NCBI GenBank assembly: GCA_050084985.1
Contig: JBITNC010000001.1
Coordinates: 133,734,001 to 133,798,000, forward strand
Source: Nageia nagi
Lineage: Eukaryota > Pinophyta
Direction: 5' to 3'
Length of the DNA stretch: 64,000 nucleotides
The position numbers and the translations under genes are program-made. Below the pieces are notes generated by a model, which was not told where the DNA came from, did not search any database, and saw only the letters and a list, made by a program, of their open reading frames with translations. Positions 11,101 to 21,159 of the stretch are shown one piece after another (the first letter of the stretch is position 1; each line of letters begins with the position of its first letter).

Positions 11101-11140
11101 CAGAAAGAATGCCATATGTTAAGACCTAGGTGTGTAAGAA

Positions 11141-11160
11141 TGTTGGGTTCACCAAAATGT
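11141..11160 (-). other. Possible LTR end and primer-binding site
   Basis: On the minus strand an LTR-like end ...GTCTACA is followed by TTT and then TGGTGAACCCAACA. A TGG start within a few bases of a CA end is the usual layout of a primer-binding site. The matching tRNA was not identified. The plus-strand LTR edge would be TG at 11158. Confidence 0.3.
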
Positions 11161-11693
11161 AGACCCAAAAATATATAAATACTAAATAAATTTAAAAATA
11201 AATAAATTTGGTCTATAAATATAATGAATAATAGCTCTATATTATATTATAAGAAATATACATGAAACATATAAATTTGATATAGAATGAGGCATGTAGC
11301 CAATTTGTGTACAATCCTCAAAGTAGAATAATAATGAATCTTTGGAGGATTACAGTCAAACTTAAGATAAGCTCTTAATAAGTTTTCACTAAAATAGGTG
11401 CAAGAGTGATTCCTAAAAATCTAAACCACCTCATCATGAAGGCACACATCGCTAGCTGCATGGAAGAGGTACATTGTTGATGGCCTAGGAATGCTAATTT
11501 TATGTTGCATGCAAGAGAGAGATAATAGAGCATAGATAGTTAACAAGTTCTCAAAGATAAGTGGTATCATGAGACACCATTGGTACAATATTTGGAACAA
11601 CCACCTATTAGAGAGATCTGATAAGGATGTCAATCTTCACCTCCTATATTTATAACTTGCAAGGGAATAGAAAGGGGTGAAAGTTGACACATA
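11161..11693. other. No gene seen; possibly part of an LTR interrupted by the next element
   Basis: AT-rich DNA with no convincing coding frame. The sequence resumes at 15851 after the inserted element. If 11158 is an LTR edge, this is that LTR's 3' part on the minus strand. Confidence 0.35.
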
Positions 11694-11698
11694 GCAAT
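11694..11698. repeat. Target-site duplication GCAAT (left)
   Basis: GCAAT directly precedes the LTR TG at 11699 and recurs at 15846-15850 directly after the other LTR. Confidence 0.92.
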
Positions 11699-12014
11699 TG
11701 AGAGAACTATAATGTTTTATATTACTCATAAAAATGAGTTACATATATAGGCTTTGTGAAAGCCATTACAAGACAAGCTAAATGGTTGAGATGCAATATT
11801 CTCACACCATAACAAATATCACAAATAGCACACCTACATGAACTACAAGACAATAAGTGATGCCTAACCTAACAAATAGGCTAAGTATGGAATATGGTCA
11901 ACATAGACCAAATATTACTCACAAGCTAATATTAATACTTTAGGAAATACTTTAATCCTAATTAATTAATCTATTAACTTAGGACTTAGGGATATGTAGG
12001 GTATAATTCCAACA
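11699..12014 (-). repeat. 3' LTR of the gag-only element
   Basis: 316 bp. Minus strand starts TGTTGGAATTATACCC and ends in TCTCTCA. It carries an extra 9 bp (a short tandem slip near 11816-11830) relative to the other LTR. Nearly identical to 15539-15845. Confidence 0.95.
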
Positions 12015-12025
12015 TTCTCCCCTTT
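12015..12025 (-). promoter_or_regulatory. Polypurine tract
   Basis: Minus strand AAAGGGGAGAA lies immediately before the LTR start TGTTGG. It would prime plus-strand DNA synthesis. Confidence 0.88.
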
Positions 12026-12088
12026 AATGCTAAGTAACTCATGCAAGAGTTCTTAAGAATTACAAAGTTGGAAGAAACATAACCTTTT

Positions 12089-13959
12089 TCATTTCCTCCA
12101 ATCATACAATAGAAAATCAAAATTTTCAAGAAATAAGTGGTAGCACTCCTTCCACTCGTTGTATGGAGTTTTCTTCATTGTTGTTGATGTTGCTCCTTCA
12201 TTGAGTGCCTCCTTTTGTTGAGTAGCTCCCCCTTCAACAAAAGTCTCTCCATATGTTATTTTAATCAACCATTCTTGTAGTGGTATTCCATCAATACTAT
12301 AAGTATTGGTTTTCAAGAACCAATCTCTCTCACAATGGTGTTTGAACCATTCTTTCATCTCTCTCTCATTTTTTATATGGTGTTTAAACCATGTTTGCAA
12401 GTATTCATTTGCTCTTGCATTCATTACATCATAGTATACTCCACATGAGTATGTTCTCATCATTTCACAATAATCATTATACCACACTACTCTCTCACAA
12501 ATGTCTACACACACTTTCAAACAATAGAAAGCCACAAATTGGCTTATTACATATGCAACTTTGAGTTTCTCCTCACACAAAGTTTCACTCCAAATATCAC
12601 ACCTAACTAAGGTTTTACATTCTTCATTTGGATCCACATGACCCAAGTCTTCAATCTTCATCACAAGAAGACTATCCTTCAAGGTTTCTTTCATGAAATC
12701 ATCTTCATAGCATGTTTCCTCCAAAGTTATTTCAACTTGAGGATTCTTCAACCTGTTTTCACAAAACAAATCATTAGTATAAAAATATTTTTCACCTCTA
12801 ATGGTGATCTCCTTTGTGCTTTTTCTTCTTCACAAAGTACTATCTCACTATTCTTTCTCTCCTCCTTGAGATATACTTTGTCATTCACTCTTGGTGAGTG
12901 ATCTTCTTGCATAAGACAATCAATGACCTCTCTAAGATCATCATCCCATATTGTCTTCATAATACAATCATCATGTGCCTCCTCCATGAAGCATTCCTCA
13001 TCTTCTCCTCTCTTCTCAACAAGAAGAAGATTCTCACATACACTCTCCTCCTTGAGAGTTTCTTCTTGGTGATCTTCACATTGGGTGTCTTCACCATCAA
13101 CTTGAGCAATGGAATCATCATTACATATGATTTGAGCCTTGTCATCATTCACTCCATGTGAGTGAGTTTCATCTACTCCATGTGAGTAGTTTTCAGCCAT
13201 GGAACACTCCTCCTCAAGGGTGTCTTCATCTTGTTCTTTATCAAAAAAGAACTCTTGCCAACATTGGGTTGACTCCTCCTCATTATCCTCCATGAGAATG
13301 ACTTCTTTAGTTTGTGCCTCCACCATGGAGCACTCTTCATATGGCTGGATTGGTGTCCTCAATGAACACTCTTCAAATGTCTCCTCCATAAGACATGGAT
13401 CATCACAAGGCCAATCTAATTCCTCTCCAAGGAATTCTCCTTCATAATTTTCATCATATGTGTCTTCTTCTTCAAGGAAGAATTCATCATCATTACAATA
13501 ATGCATGCCTTCTTCAAAAGACATGTGTTCACATAAGTCTTCATCATAAGACTCCTCCAAAAAACTTTCAAAGAAGCAAGGCTCCTCCTTGCTTACACAA
13601 TCTCCATGATTGTCATCTATGGCTTTATGGGAGTCCTCCTCACATCCATAAGCATATTCTAATGCTTTCCAAGCAATTTGGGCTATTTTACATTTTGCAA
13701 TGAGAGGTAAAACTTTTGGTTTCATTCCTCTCCTAATATCCATAAGAGCTAAGCAATTTTTATATTGCTTCTCTTTCTTCTCTCTTTTATCCTCTCCTTC
13801 AAGAGACTTCCAAGATGGAGGTTCACCATACCCATATTCTATAATGCTCCAAAGATCCTTAGCTTTGAGCAAGTTCTTCATTATTATGTTCCACCAAGTA
13901 TAATTTTGTCCATCAAACTTAGGCACCTCCAAGTTTTCATACATGGTGTCCATTTCCAT
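12089..13959 (-). pseudogene. Copia-type Gag head fused to a long acidic Cys/Glu-rich protein; one frameshift
   Basis: Frame 1 runs 13959-12748 (403 codons), frame 2 is open from about 12830 to 12089. The two overlap in an A-rich run (plus-strand T run 12820-12824); loss of one A there explains the shift, and joined they give about 620 residues. Residues 1-115 match the N-terminal Gag of Ty1/copia elements: VPKFDGQNYTWWNIIMKNLL, KDLWSIIEYGY, and IAKCKIAQIAWKALEYAYG. The CCHC zinc knuckle expected further on is absent. Residues about 125-390 are strongly acidic and Cys-rich with repeated EECSM, EECFM and SHGV motifs. The last part has two WFKHH motifs about 18 residues apart. Function of the tail is unknown. 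The ATG at 13959 follows a long leader and starts the Gag homology directly. Confidence 0.8.
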
Positions 13960-15524
13960 TTGTGCAGATTTAATAAATCTTCAGCAGCTTCAAATCTTCA
14001 TTAATATGAATATCAGTTTCATGCATAAAAACACTCCCAATCATTCTTTTTAAATTCTCAACACCAGCTCTCTCTTTACTGATAATTTAACATGGACCTC
14101 CACATCACATTCACGGAATGAGCATAGGCTTGCTTTGGCTTGGATAGATTTAGCAATGTACATCTCTTTCAATAACGTTCATCTCCTCCATGCACGTCTC
14201 CAAATGCATGAGTGGAATATGAATAAATTTTTGGTCTTTGGCAGCCCTCTCCTTGCAGTAACGCACCTCCATAAGCTTCACGTAGGCCACCTCCTTCACA
14301 GTGTGCACATTTTCTCCTTCATGAGCTACAGACCATGAACAGTTTTCTCCTTCACGAGCAATAGACCACGAATAGTTTTCTCCTTCGTGCACGTCCTCCT
14401 TGCTCCTTCATGCAACCTTGAATGCTTGGGGCTTCTTCTCACAGTGTTGGCTCCTCCTTTATGCTCAACACAGTGCTCCTCACTTTTCATTATTCTTCTC
14501 GTGAGCCATTTTGGACTTCTGTCCATTGCTGCCACCCATTTTTCTGAATCTGGACTGTAACTATCTCTTCCTTCACCGAGTCTCTGAGATCAAAACACCA
14601 CTGTGATGGAGATGTAGATTGGTTATTAGGTAGTAAGGCTGGTAGGGTTGCCCCTGACTCACCACCACACTTCAATCACCATAGCTCTCTCTTTGCATAG
14701 ACCAGATCATGCTCTCCCTTCATGTAGACCAGATCACGCTCTCCCTTCATGCACTTCTCCTCATGCGAGAGCTCCTTCACGCGAGCAGTGAGTAGCATAG
14801 CAAACCGTCTCCTCTGCCCCTTCTCAATGTAGGCTCTCCTCTATGTGACAAATCAAACACATGAAAAACCAGATTGATTCTCCTCTATGCAAGCTACCTC
14901 CTCTTCAGCACCTCACGTCTCCTCCTCCATGCGAGCTTCACACCATAAACTTCACGCGACTAGTTGTTTCATTAACTCCTCCTCTGTGCAAAATGTTTTT
15001 CTCCTCCACGTAGGTCACCAATAGAAGCAAAAAATTTCAGATTGCCAAAGATATGGTTTTCCTCACGTGAGCTTCAGATGATGTACTTCATTACGGATCA
15101 CCAAGCACATGAGTGGCTTTCCTCCTCCATGCAAGCTTCTGACCAGCCTCATCTTCTCTGCATGAGCCACCTCCGTGCGAGCTTCACGTCTCCTCCTCTG
15201 TGTGACAGATCAAGTCATTTGTCAGCATGCAACTCCTCTCTCATGTCTCAACTCTTTGCAGGTCTGGCGATCTTCAATGGAGATTTCTCATCTCCCTCTC
15301 CTCCATAGAACTTGATCTCACTGTTAATCAAACCTGGATGCACGTCTCCTCTTTTCTGTTGTGCGAGGGTTTCCTTCAAACCTCATGCAACTATTTTTTC
15401 TCCATAGGCTTTGGATCTCACACTTGCAAGAATTTGATAAATTATTTGCAATGCATTGATAGTCCTTGAGGAGCTTGATAAGATCCTTCAAGACTTCACC
15501 CACTCTAACCCAATAATCAACTAA
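13960..15524 (-). other. Long leader of the gag-only element, degenerate GAGGAG-rich repeats
   Basis: 1.56 kb between primer-binding site and ATG without a long frame. On the plus strand 14270-15370 is rich in imperfect copies of CTCCTTCATGCGAGC-like words (for example near 14330, 14370, 14715, 14760, 14930, 15125, 15175), that is purine-rich GAAGGAG words on the sense strand. Its base composition is clearly more GC-rich than the flanks. Possible packaging or internal-entry role is speculation. Confidence 0.7.
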
Positions 15525-15536
15525 GCTCTGATACCA
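15525..15536 (-). promoter_or_regulatory. Primer-binding site for initiator tRNA-Met
   Basis: Minus strand TGGTATCAGAGC, complementary to the 3' end of plant initiator tRNA-Met, two bases (AT) after the LTR end. Confidence 0.95.
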
Positions 15537-15538
15537 AT

Positions 15539-15845
15539 TGAGAGAACTATAATGTTCTATATTACTCATAAAAATGAGTTACATATATAGGCTTTGTGAA
15601 AGCCATTACAAGACAAGCTAAATGGTTGAGATGCAATATTCTCACACCATAACAAATAGCACACCTACGTGAACTACAAGACAATAAGTGATGCCTAACC
15701 TAACAAATAGGCTAAGTATGGAATATGGTCAACATAGACCAAATATTCCTCACAAGCTAATATTAATACTTTAGGAAATACTTTAATCCTAATTAATTAA
15801 TCTATTAACTTAGGACTTAGGGATATGTAGGGTATAATTCCAATA
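15539..15845 (-). repeat. 5' LTR of the gag-only element
   Basis: 307 bp, TG...CA on the minus strand except that the outer end reads TATTGG instead of TGTTGG (one transition). It faces the primer-binding site. Confidence 0.94.
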
Positions 15846-15850
15846 GCAAT
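15846..15850. repeat. Target-site duplication GCAAT (right)
   Basis: Matches 11694-11698. Confidence 0.92.
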
Positions 15851-17348
15851 AACAATAATCATTTCAATATTAAAGATAACTTAAAATATAAACCATGGTA
15901 TATGATATTACATTGGCCTTAGCACATGATATTGCAATATAATAGCACTTTTATTTTTATTTGTGTATTATTGGCTTTTAATCATTTAATGTTATAAATA
16001 TGATTTATTAAATAAATAATAAATCATTTTTAGGCATCTATAGAATGGGATTAGTGAAATCAGAACTACCTAAGATTTATTTTTCTATGAACAAGGTAAG
16101 AGAGAAGACTTAGAGTTGGTTAGAATCAATAATAGTTGATCAAGTTTTTAAGATATGGGCTTAATGGTAAACTATAACAATGATCCAAAAATATATAGTA
16201 TATATGATAATGTAATATATGGTAGTAAACTTGACAACAACCTAGATGAAAGAGAAAACCCTAAAAGAATCAATCCAACCAAAAAGGAAAACTTTGGATG
16301 GATTTGATAGTGAATATAGTGTGGAATATTCATTAGTTAAACCTCCCTCACTAAATAACATTCCAAAAGAATATTCCTTGAGTATTGACCACTTCACATC
16401 ACACTTATTTTATAGCAATAGTTGACTTTAGTTTCATATCAAGGCCTGTTACTAAACATTAGTATGAGAACTTTTATAAAGTGGTATTAATTACAAAGTA
16501 CCATACATATAGGATATTTGTATAACTACATATCTCTTGTGATTTCTTAAATAAGTTATTTTGATTCTTCTTGCATATGATATGGTATCATTAGGTCATG
16601 GGTGGTTTTTATTTTATATCCTTGCATAAAATTAATTAAAATATACAAACCACTTCAGAATATTATTTTGATACCCATGGATCCCTAATATATGGGCATG
16701 GGGATGCCAAATTCCATGGTGATCCTAGCCAATATATATGGGAAGGATAGTGTCTCATATCCTCAATAAGGTGTTAGATGAGGATAGTAGTTGATAAAAC
16801 TAGAGTTACCTAGTGAAGGTAATTTAGTATTCATGCCACTTGCAGCTAAGCACATAGGAATATGATAACTATTCCATAATCAATGATGTTTCCAACTCAT
16901 AAGGAAGTTTTTCTAGGATAAACTATCTATTCCTATGAGTTAAAGGCTTATAATCAGGTGAGGATGTGTAACGTAGTGGATGTACATTCTCTGGGTGATA
17001 TGGGTCCCAAGTAGAAAACCACTATGCCATGTCCAAAATGTTTGCTACATAGTTTGTGAAGTAGAAATGGTGGGGTCACATTTAAATCATATCCTCAATG
17101 AAATGAGAATTATGGAGTAAACACTAGAATAGATTTAATTAGGGTTGGATAATCTAAACTTTATCCAATCTTGCCATGTGGGTACTGACTAGCTAGTAGC
17201 ATTATCAAACTCATGTGGATCACCTAAATCTAGTCCTAGATCTTTGGAGTGTTTAAACTAAATAAAAAAATAGATCTAAAATTTAGGGTTTTGGATGTTT
17301 AGAATAAGATGATGCATTACACTAAACTTAAGGAAACATTTGAAATGA
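15851..17348. other. No gene recognised
   Basis: AT-rich sequence full of stops on both strands. A TGGTATCA word at 16584 resembles half of an initiator-Met primer-binding site and could belong to the copia element downstream, but I see no matching LTR. Confidence 0.4.
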
Positions 17349-18225
17349 CTAATCTTTGTCTCTTGCATTACTACCTTAGTATGTAAGTTTACCTATACAA
17401 GGATTATCCTTACCTTAGTCAATCCAAGTATATATTAGAAATATTACAAACATTTAGAATGGAAGAGTGCAAACCTATTGTGATTTTAGTCTCTCTTAGA
17501 ATCACTTTAATTCTTAGCTCTAACTCTCAGTTGGCAAATGCTACATCTTTCAAAAAATAAATTGGCAATATTATTTATTTGACTATCTCCAAGCCAAATA
17601 TTGCCTTTGTAATAAATCTTGTAGTACAATTTATGCAAAAAAATGTATATTGAACACCTCAATATTATTAAGAAAATCTTGAGGTATGTTGTGGGAATAA
17701 AGGATTTTACTCTCAAGTATTCTAAGTTTCCCCTATTTATTATCTCAAGGTACTCGGATTATGGTTGTGGGGAAAATAGAGATGATAGAAAATTAACCTA
17801 TTATTATGTATTTAGCATTGGTTTAGGTGCTATCTTTTAGGCTTCTATAAAGAAACCTACTACTACTCTCTCTATCACAAAGGCATAATATCGATTCATA
17901 TCATTCGTAACCAAGGAAGCTATTTGATTGAGACATATTTTGAAAGAAATTATGTATGAGCAAGCTCACCTATATTAGATTTATTTAGATAATCATTCAA
18001 CTCTTTCTTTGAAAAATAATCTTATTTTCCATCAAAGACAAAAATATGTTGAAATCCAAGCACATTTTATTAGGGATAATGTTCTAGAGGGTATCCTACA
18101 ATTGTAGTATTTTTCATTGGTCCTAAACTCCATTGATTTATTCATAAAGACCCTTTCTAAAGTTTAATTATGTAAGCTTAGGGAATCTATTGGGTTAGTG
18201 AAGTTTCTCTCAAGAGGGAGTGAAA
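17349..18225 (+). pseudogene. Ty1/copia reverse transcriptase end and RNase H, degraded
   Basis: Reading through stops and shifts gives the end of RT (LHYYLSM, YLSQSKYILEIL, FRMEECKPI), then GNIIYLTISKPNIAFVINLVVQF, and in a second frame from 17643 HLNIIKKILRYVVGIKDFTL, SRYSDYGCGENRDDRKLTYYYV, GLGAIF, KKPTTTLSITKA, and finally LDNHSTLSLKNN, HQRQKYVEIQAHFIRDNV and LIKTLSKV-like text. This is the standard copia RNase H order ending in the 'H-x-R-x-KH-I-x-x-x-x-H-F-x-R-D' helix. Several stops fall at expected Gln (for example KA-stop-YR, AI-stop-LR, QL-stop-YF). The copy is 5' truncated: no integrase or gag is visible upstream. Confidence 0.88.
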
Positions 18226-18946
18226 GTAGAATTCATGTATATTATGACAACTTCATCCCTAGGAGGATTTTCTGGATGTATAGTATTGATATTTTTATGC
18301 ACACCTTGTGGTTAGTTTGCTTTGTGTGAGGAACTAGTTGTACATTTTAGAGGATATGATGAATTCTGCTAGCATTGTTTAGTTATCCATATATGAAGAA
18401 CCAATATGTATTTTTGGGCATTGTTTAGTTATCCATATACAAGGAACTCATATGTGCTTATACTCTATTTTTTTATGTTGATCTTGACACATATTTTTAA
18501 ACAACAGGTGACTATGAGTATTATCTTGGTATATTTTTGATGACTTATATTACACCATTGATCAGTTTATGAAAGGAATACTTGATTCATTTATCTTATG
18601 TTGATATGAATATTTTATATTATGCATATAACTAATCTTATTTATGAGCTTCTTATAGCTTACATGTTTCTTCATAAGAGTGCAGGTTACCTACTTTGAG
18701 TGGGTAGGCTCATGGAGGCTCATCATTTCAACTTATTGTTGAATACTAATTTGTACAACAAATACAATTGTAATTAATGATTATATTGTAAATCATTTTT
18801 CAAATGGTAAAGTAGTGAGCCTCAATCTAAGATCTTTCTTATATCTTAAATATGTAAATGTTCTTATCTTCTATTGTATCTCTATGGAAGAGAACTCTCT
18901 CTTACTCTCTCTTTATTCTCTCCTATTCATTCTACCCCAATATAAC
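18226..18946 (+). other. Non-coding tail of the copia element
   Basis: About 0.7 kb between the end of pol and the polypurine tract, with no frame. It contains AGTGCAGGTTACCTACTTTG and a CT-rich run at 18885-18945. An inverted copy of this tail lies at 39986-40480. Confidence 0.75.
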
Positions 18947-18949
18947 ATT

Positions 18950-18958
18950 AAGGGGGAG
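18950..18958 (+). promoter_or_regulatory. Polypurine tract (AAGGGGGAG)
   Basis: Sits directly before the LTR start at 18959. The same context, TACCCCAATAT then ACA(T/C)TAAGGG, recurs in minus orientation at the right window end. Confidence 0.8.
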
Positions 18959-19425
18959 TCTTGGAATTCATAATGCATTATTGTATTGTCTCTTCATTTG
19001 ATTCACTTAATACTTAAGGATATCCCTAGATACCTTAAGTATTTAGTGAATATGATAATGTAACTTGTTATATACTCCATCTCATGACCATGCTCCTTAA
19101 GTAAAAATATGATGCATGTCATAACATTGTACTATGATTAGAAGGGTGATACAAGGGAGGATTTTAACCTATACTAATTGAAGTTTGTAGTAAGGTTATG
19201 CTCCTATCTAGGTTTTAGAAGAAGTGAAAAAGTGAGTTGTTGTAAGAGAGTGCTCTTTGAGAATAAGATCTTAAATTAGTGGATTAACTCCCATGGTTGG
19301 AGCAACCACTTTATATTGGTTTCATCTTGTGTGAATGCTATTTTGAGTTTGTGTTCTTAATGCTTAAGGAATTAGAGAGAGCTTTCATGTGGTCTTGGGA
19401 AATTAGGGATTTAGTCCTTTATGCT
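18959..19425 (+). repeat. 3' LTR of copia family (same family as 39103, 56906, 61937 and 63480)
   Basis: Begins TCTTGGAATTCATAATGCATTATTGTA, a variant of TGTTGGAATGTATAATGCATT seen at 39103. Shared later segments include CTTAAGTATTTA-TGAATATGATAATGTAACTTG and TGGATT/TGTACTCC-GTTGGAG. The right end is unclear because another LTR fragment abuts near 19430. Confidence 0.8.
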
Positions 19426-19432
19426 TATTACC

Positions 19433-19906
19433 TTTAGCTATATAAAGGAAGAACACATCATTGTAAAGATATATTCATCATATTCATTTATATTATACTC
19501 TTTTACTTTGGAGTGTGATGTGGAACCATATCTTAGGCCTTTTTTTGGATGAAAATCTAGCAAGGGTAGGGTTTAGTGGGACAAAAACCTCACTAGATCT
19601 TGGCTAAGGATGGAAACCCTTAGACAATCTAGTTTTGCATCTTAGATCTAGGGGTTGAAGGTCCTAATAGTGTGATGTTAACTTTACTAATGCTTTTTAA
19701 GTAGTTGTGCCCTAAATCTAGTCCTTTGAGCAAGATTTCATCCCTATTAGGACATCTTGCATTATATCTACTCCATTATTAATATAATTTACGATGTTGG
19801 CATTTGTTCTCATCTTTTTCTTATGTGTTGAGGTATTTTTTCATTATTTCCTTATTTCTTTCTCATTTCCTAATTCATTACATAATTAGCTAATAATTTA
19901 GGAACA
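19433..19906 (+). repeat. 5' LTR (5'-truncated)
   Basis: Contains a TATA box (CTATATAAAGGA at 19439-19450), CTAGGGGTTGAAGGTCCTA and ends GGAACA. Matches 23093-23552 over its length. Confidence 0.8.
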
Positions 19907-19912
19907 TCATAG

Positions 19913-19924
19913 TGATATCAGAGC
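19913..19924 (+). promoter_or_regulatory. Primer-binding site, initiator tRNA-Met (one mismatch)
   Basis: TGATATCAGAGC against the consensus TGGTATCAGAGC, six bases after the LTR end. The mismatch is a G to A transition. Confidence 0.85.
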
Positions 19925-19946
19925 TAGATCCTTCCATTTTGTGAAG

Positions 19947-21111
19947 ATGGAAGGAAGAAAATCATTTAGATATGCAATCAATATGGAAAATCTAGAGGAC
20001 AACATAGAAGTAATGCATAAATTGATCATAGAGATAGGTCATTAAGACATAAAATAAGGATATGAATTGCTTAATGACATGCATAGGTAAGCTTCTCATC
20101 TGACATGTGGGAGTTATGTGGTTAGGGAAATATTTTCTTGACCAATGGCATATGGATCTATGTGAGATTTAGAGGAAAATATTTTTACACAAAAATTAAG
20201 ATATGATCCAATACAATTAGCCATTCATGTTACTTCATAGAATTAGGAAGAGAAGAGTTCATGGTTACATAAATATTTGCAAAAATAAATAAGAGAACAT
20301 AGATCAGAATATGGGAATTTTGAGAAAATTTTAAAATTTGATGGAGAAGGGAAGACAACAGTTATGGCTTGGTTTCATAAATTAAGAACATCCTTTGCTC
20401 TTCTCTCCATGAATGATAAAGAGGAAATACTAGTCGCTATTAGGCATTTAAAGGGACTAGCATAATAATGGTGGTATCATGGTGAGGATACCCAGGATCA
20501 TAACTTTATTTACACTTTTGAGGAATTCAAAAAACATATCTTAGATCATTTTGATCTACTGGATGAAGAGGAGAATGATGTGAAAGGTAAAGAAACAAAA
20601 ATTATGACTAAGAACCCTCTCAAAGAAATAATAGATGAACTTATTTCAAATCTAGTAGAGGATGCATGGAAAAATGATCATTTTATTTTCTCCCTTTCTC
20701 ACATTGAGGAACATTATCTAGAACATGGAGGAGATCTTAAGCCTAGCATGAAAGGTAGCATGGGTTGTGAAGAAGAGAATATCACATCAGATTTAGAAGA
20801 GAAAATGAGGGAAGAATGCATGTAGGCTATTGGAGACTTCTCTCTTGTAACTTTATTCTATAAGGAGGAACATTCAGATTTAGAGGACTTAAAGAGATAT
20901 TTGATGCATTCTAGATAGTTGATCTCTACCTTTGCATAATTGGTTCCATTATTGGAGCCTTATCTTAGTGTTGAAATTATTAAGGACATCCATTAAAGCA
21001 TTGGTAGAAGGTATGTTATCATTCCTAATTTCATTACATAATTAGTAAATCCATTAAAGCATTGGTAGAAGGTATGTTATCATTCCTAATTTGATTACAT
21101 AATTAGTACGT
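19947..21111 (+). pseudogene. Gag-like protein of the LTR element, degraded
   Basis: The frame opens with ATG 23 bases after the primer-binding site and stays in one frame to about 21110 if stops are ignored. Capsid-like text: KILKFDGEGKTTVMAWFHKL, EEILVAIRHLKGLA, two adjacent stops (TAATAA, from CAACAA), WWYHGEDTQDH and YTFEEFKKHILDHFDLLDEEE. This order of F-D-G, a Trp helix, H-L-x-G-x-A-x-x-W-W and T-F-x-x-F is that of Retrotrans_gag domains. The downstream part is Glu/Lys-rich without a zinc knuckle. Most stops are TAA or TAG. A 61-bp tandem duplication lies at its end. Confidence 0.78.
20990..21111. repeat. 61-bp tandem duplication
   Basis: CCATTAAAGCATTGGTAGAA and the following bases occur at 20990 and again at 21051, the two copies differing by about two bases. 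Confidence 0.92.
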
Positions 21112-21159
21112 GGAATATCTATAAAAAGGAATTTATTTTTTTATATAAGAGCACATGAG

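Larger units (their letters stand above)
11699..15845 (-). mobile_element. Young non-autonomous LTR retrotransposon with gag but no pol (TR-GAG type)
   Basis: It is a complete element of 4.15 kb with GCAAT target duplications, two LTRs of 316 and 307 bp, an initiator-Met primer-binding site next to the right LTR, and a polypurine tract next to the left LTR, which fixes its orientation as minus. The LTRs differ by four substitutions and one 9-bp indel (about 1.3%), so it inserted far more recently than the surrounding elements. The interior holds a 1.4-kb leader and one ORF region (13959-12089) starting with a copia-type Gag head. No protease, integrase, RT or RNase H is present, so it needs enzymes in trans, probably from a Ty1/copia relative. 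Confidence 0.92.

Noticed and set aside
13199-14004. Plus-strand frames over the gag-only element
   Set aside because: They are antisense shadows of the Glu/Asp-rich minus-strand ORF, giving Ser/Leu/His-rich low-complexity translations.
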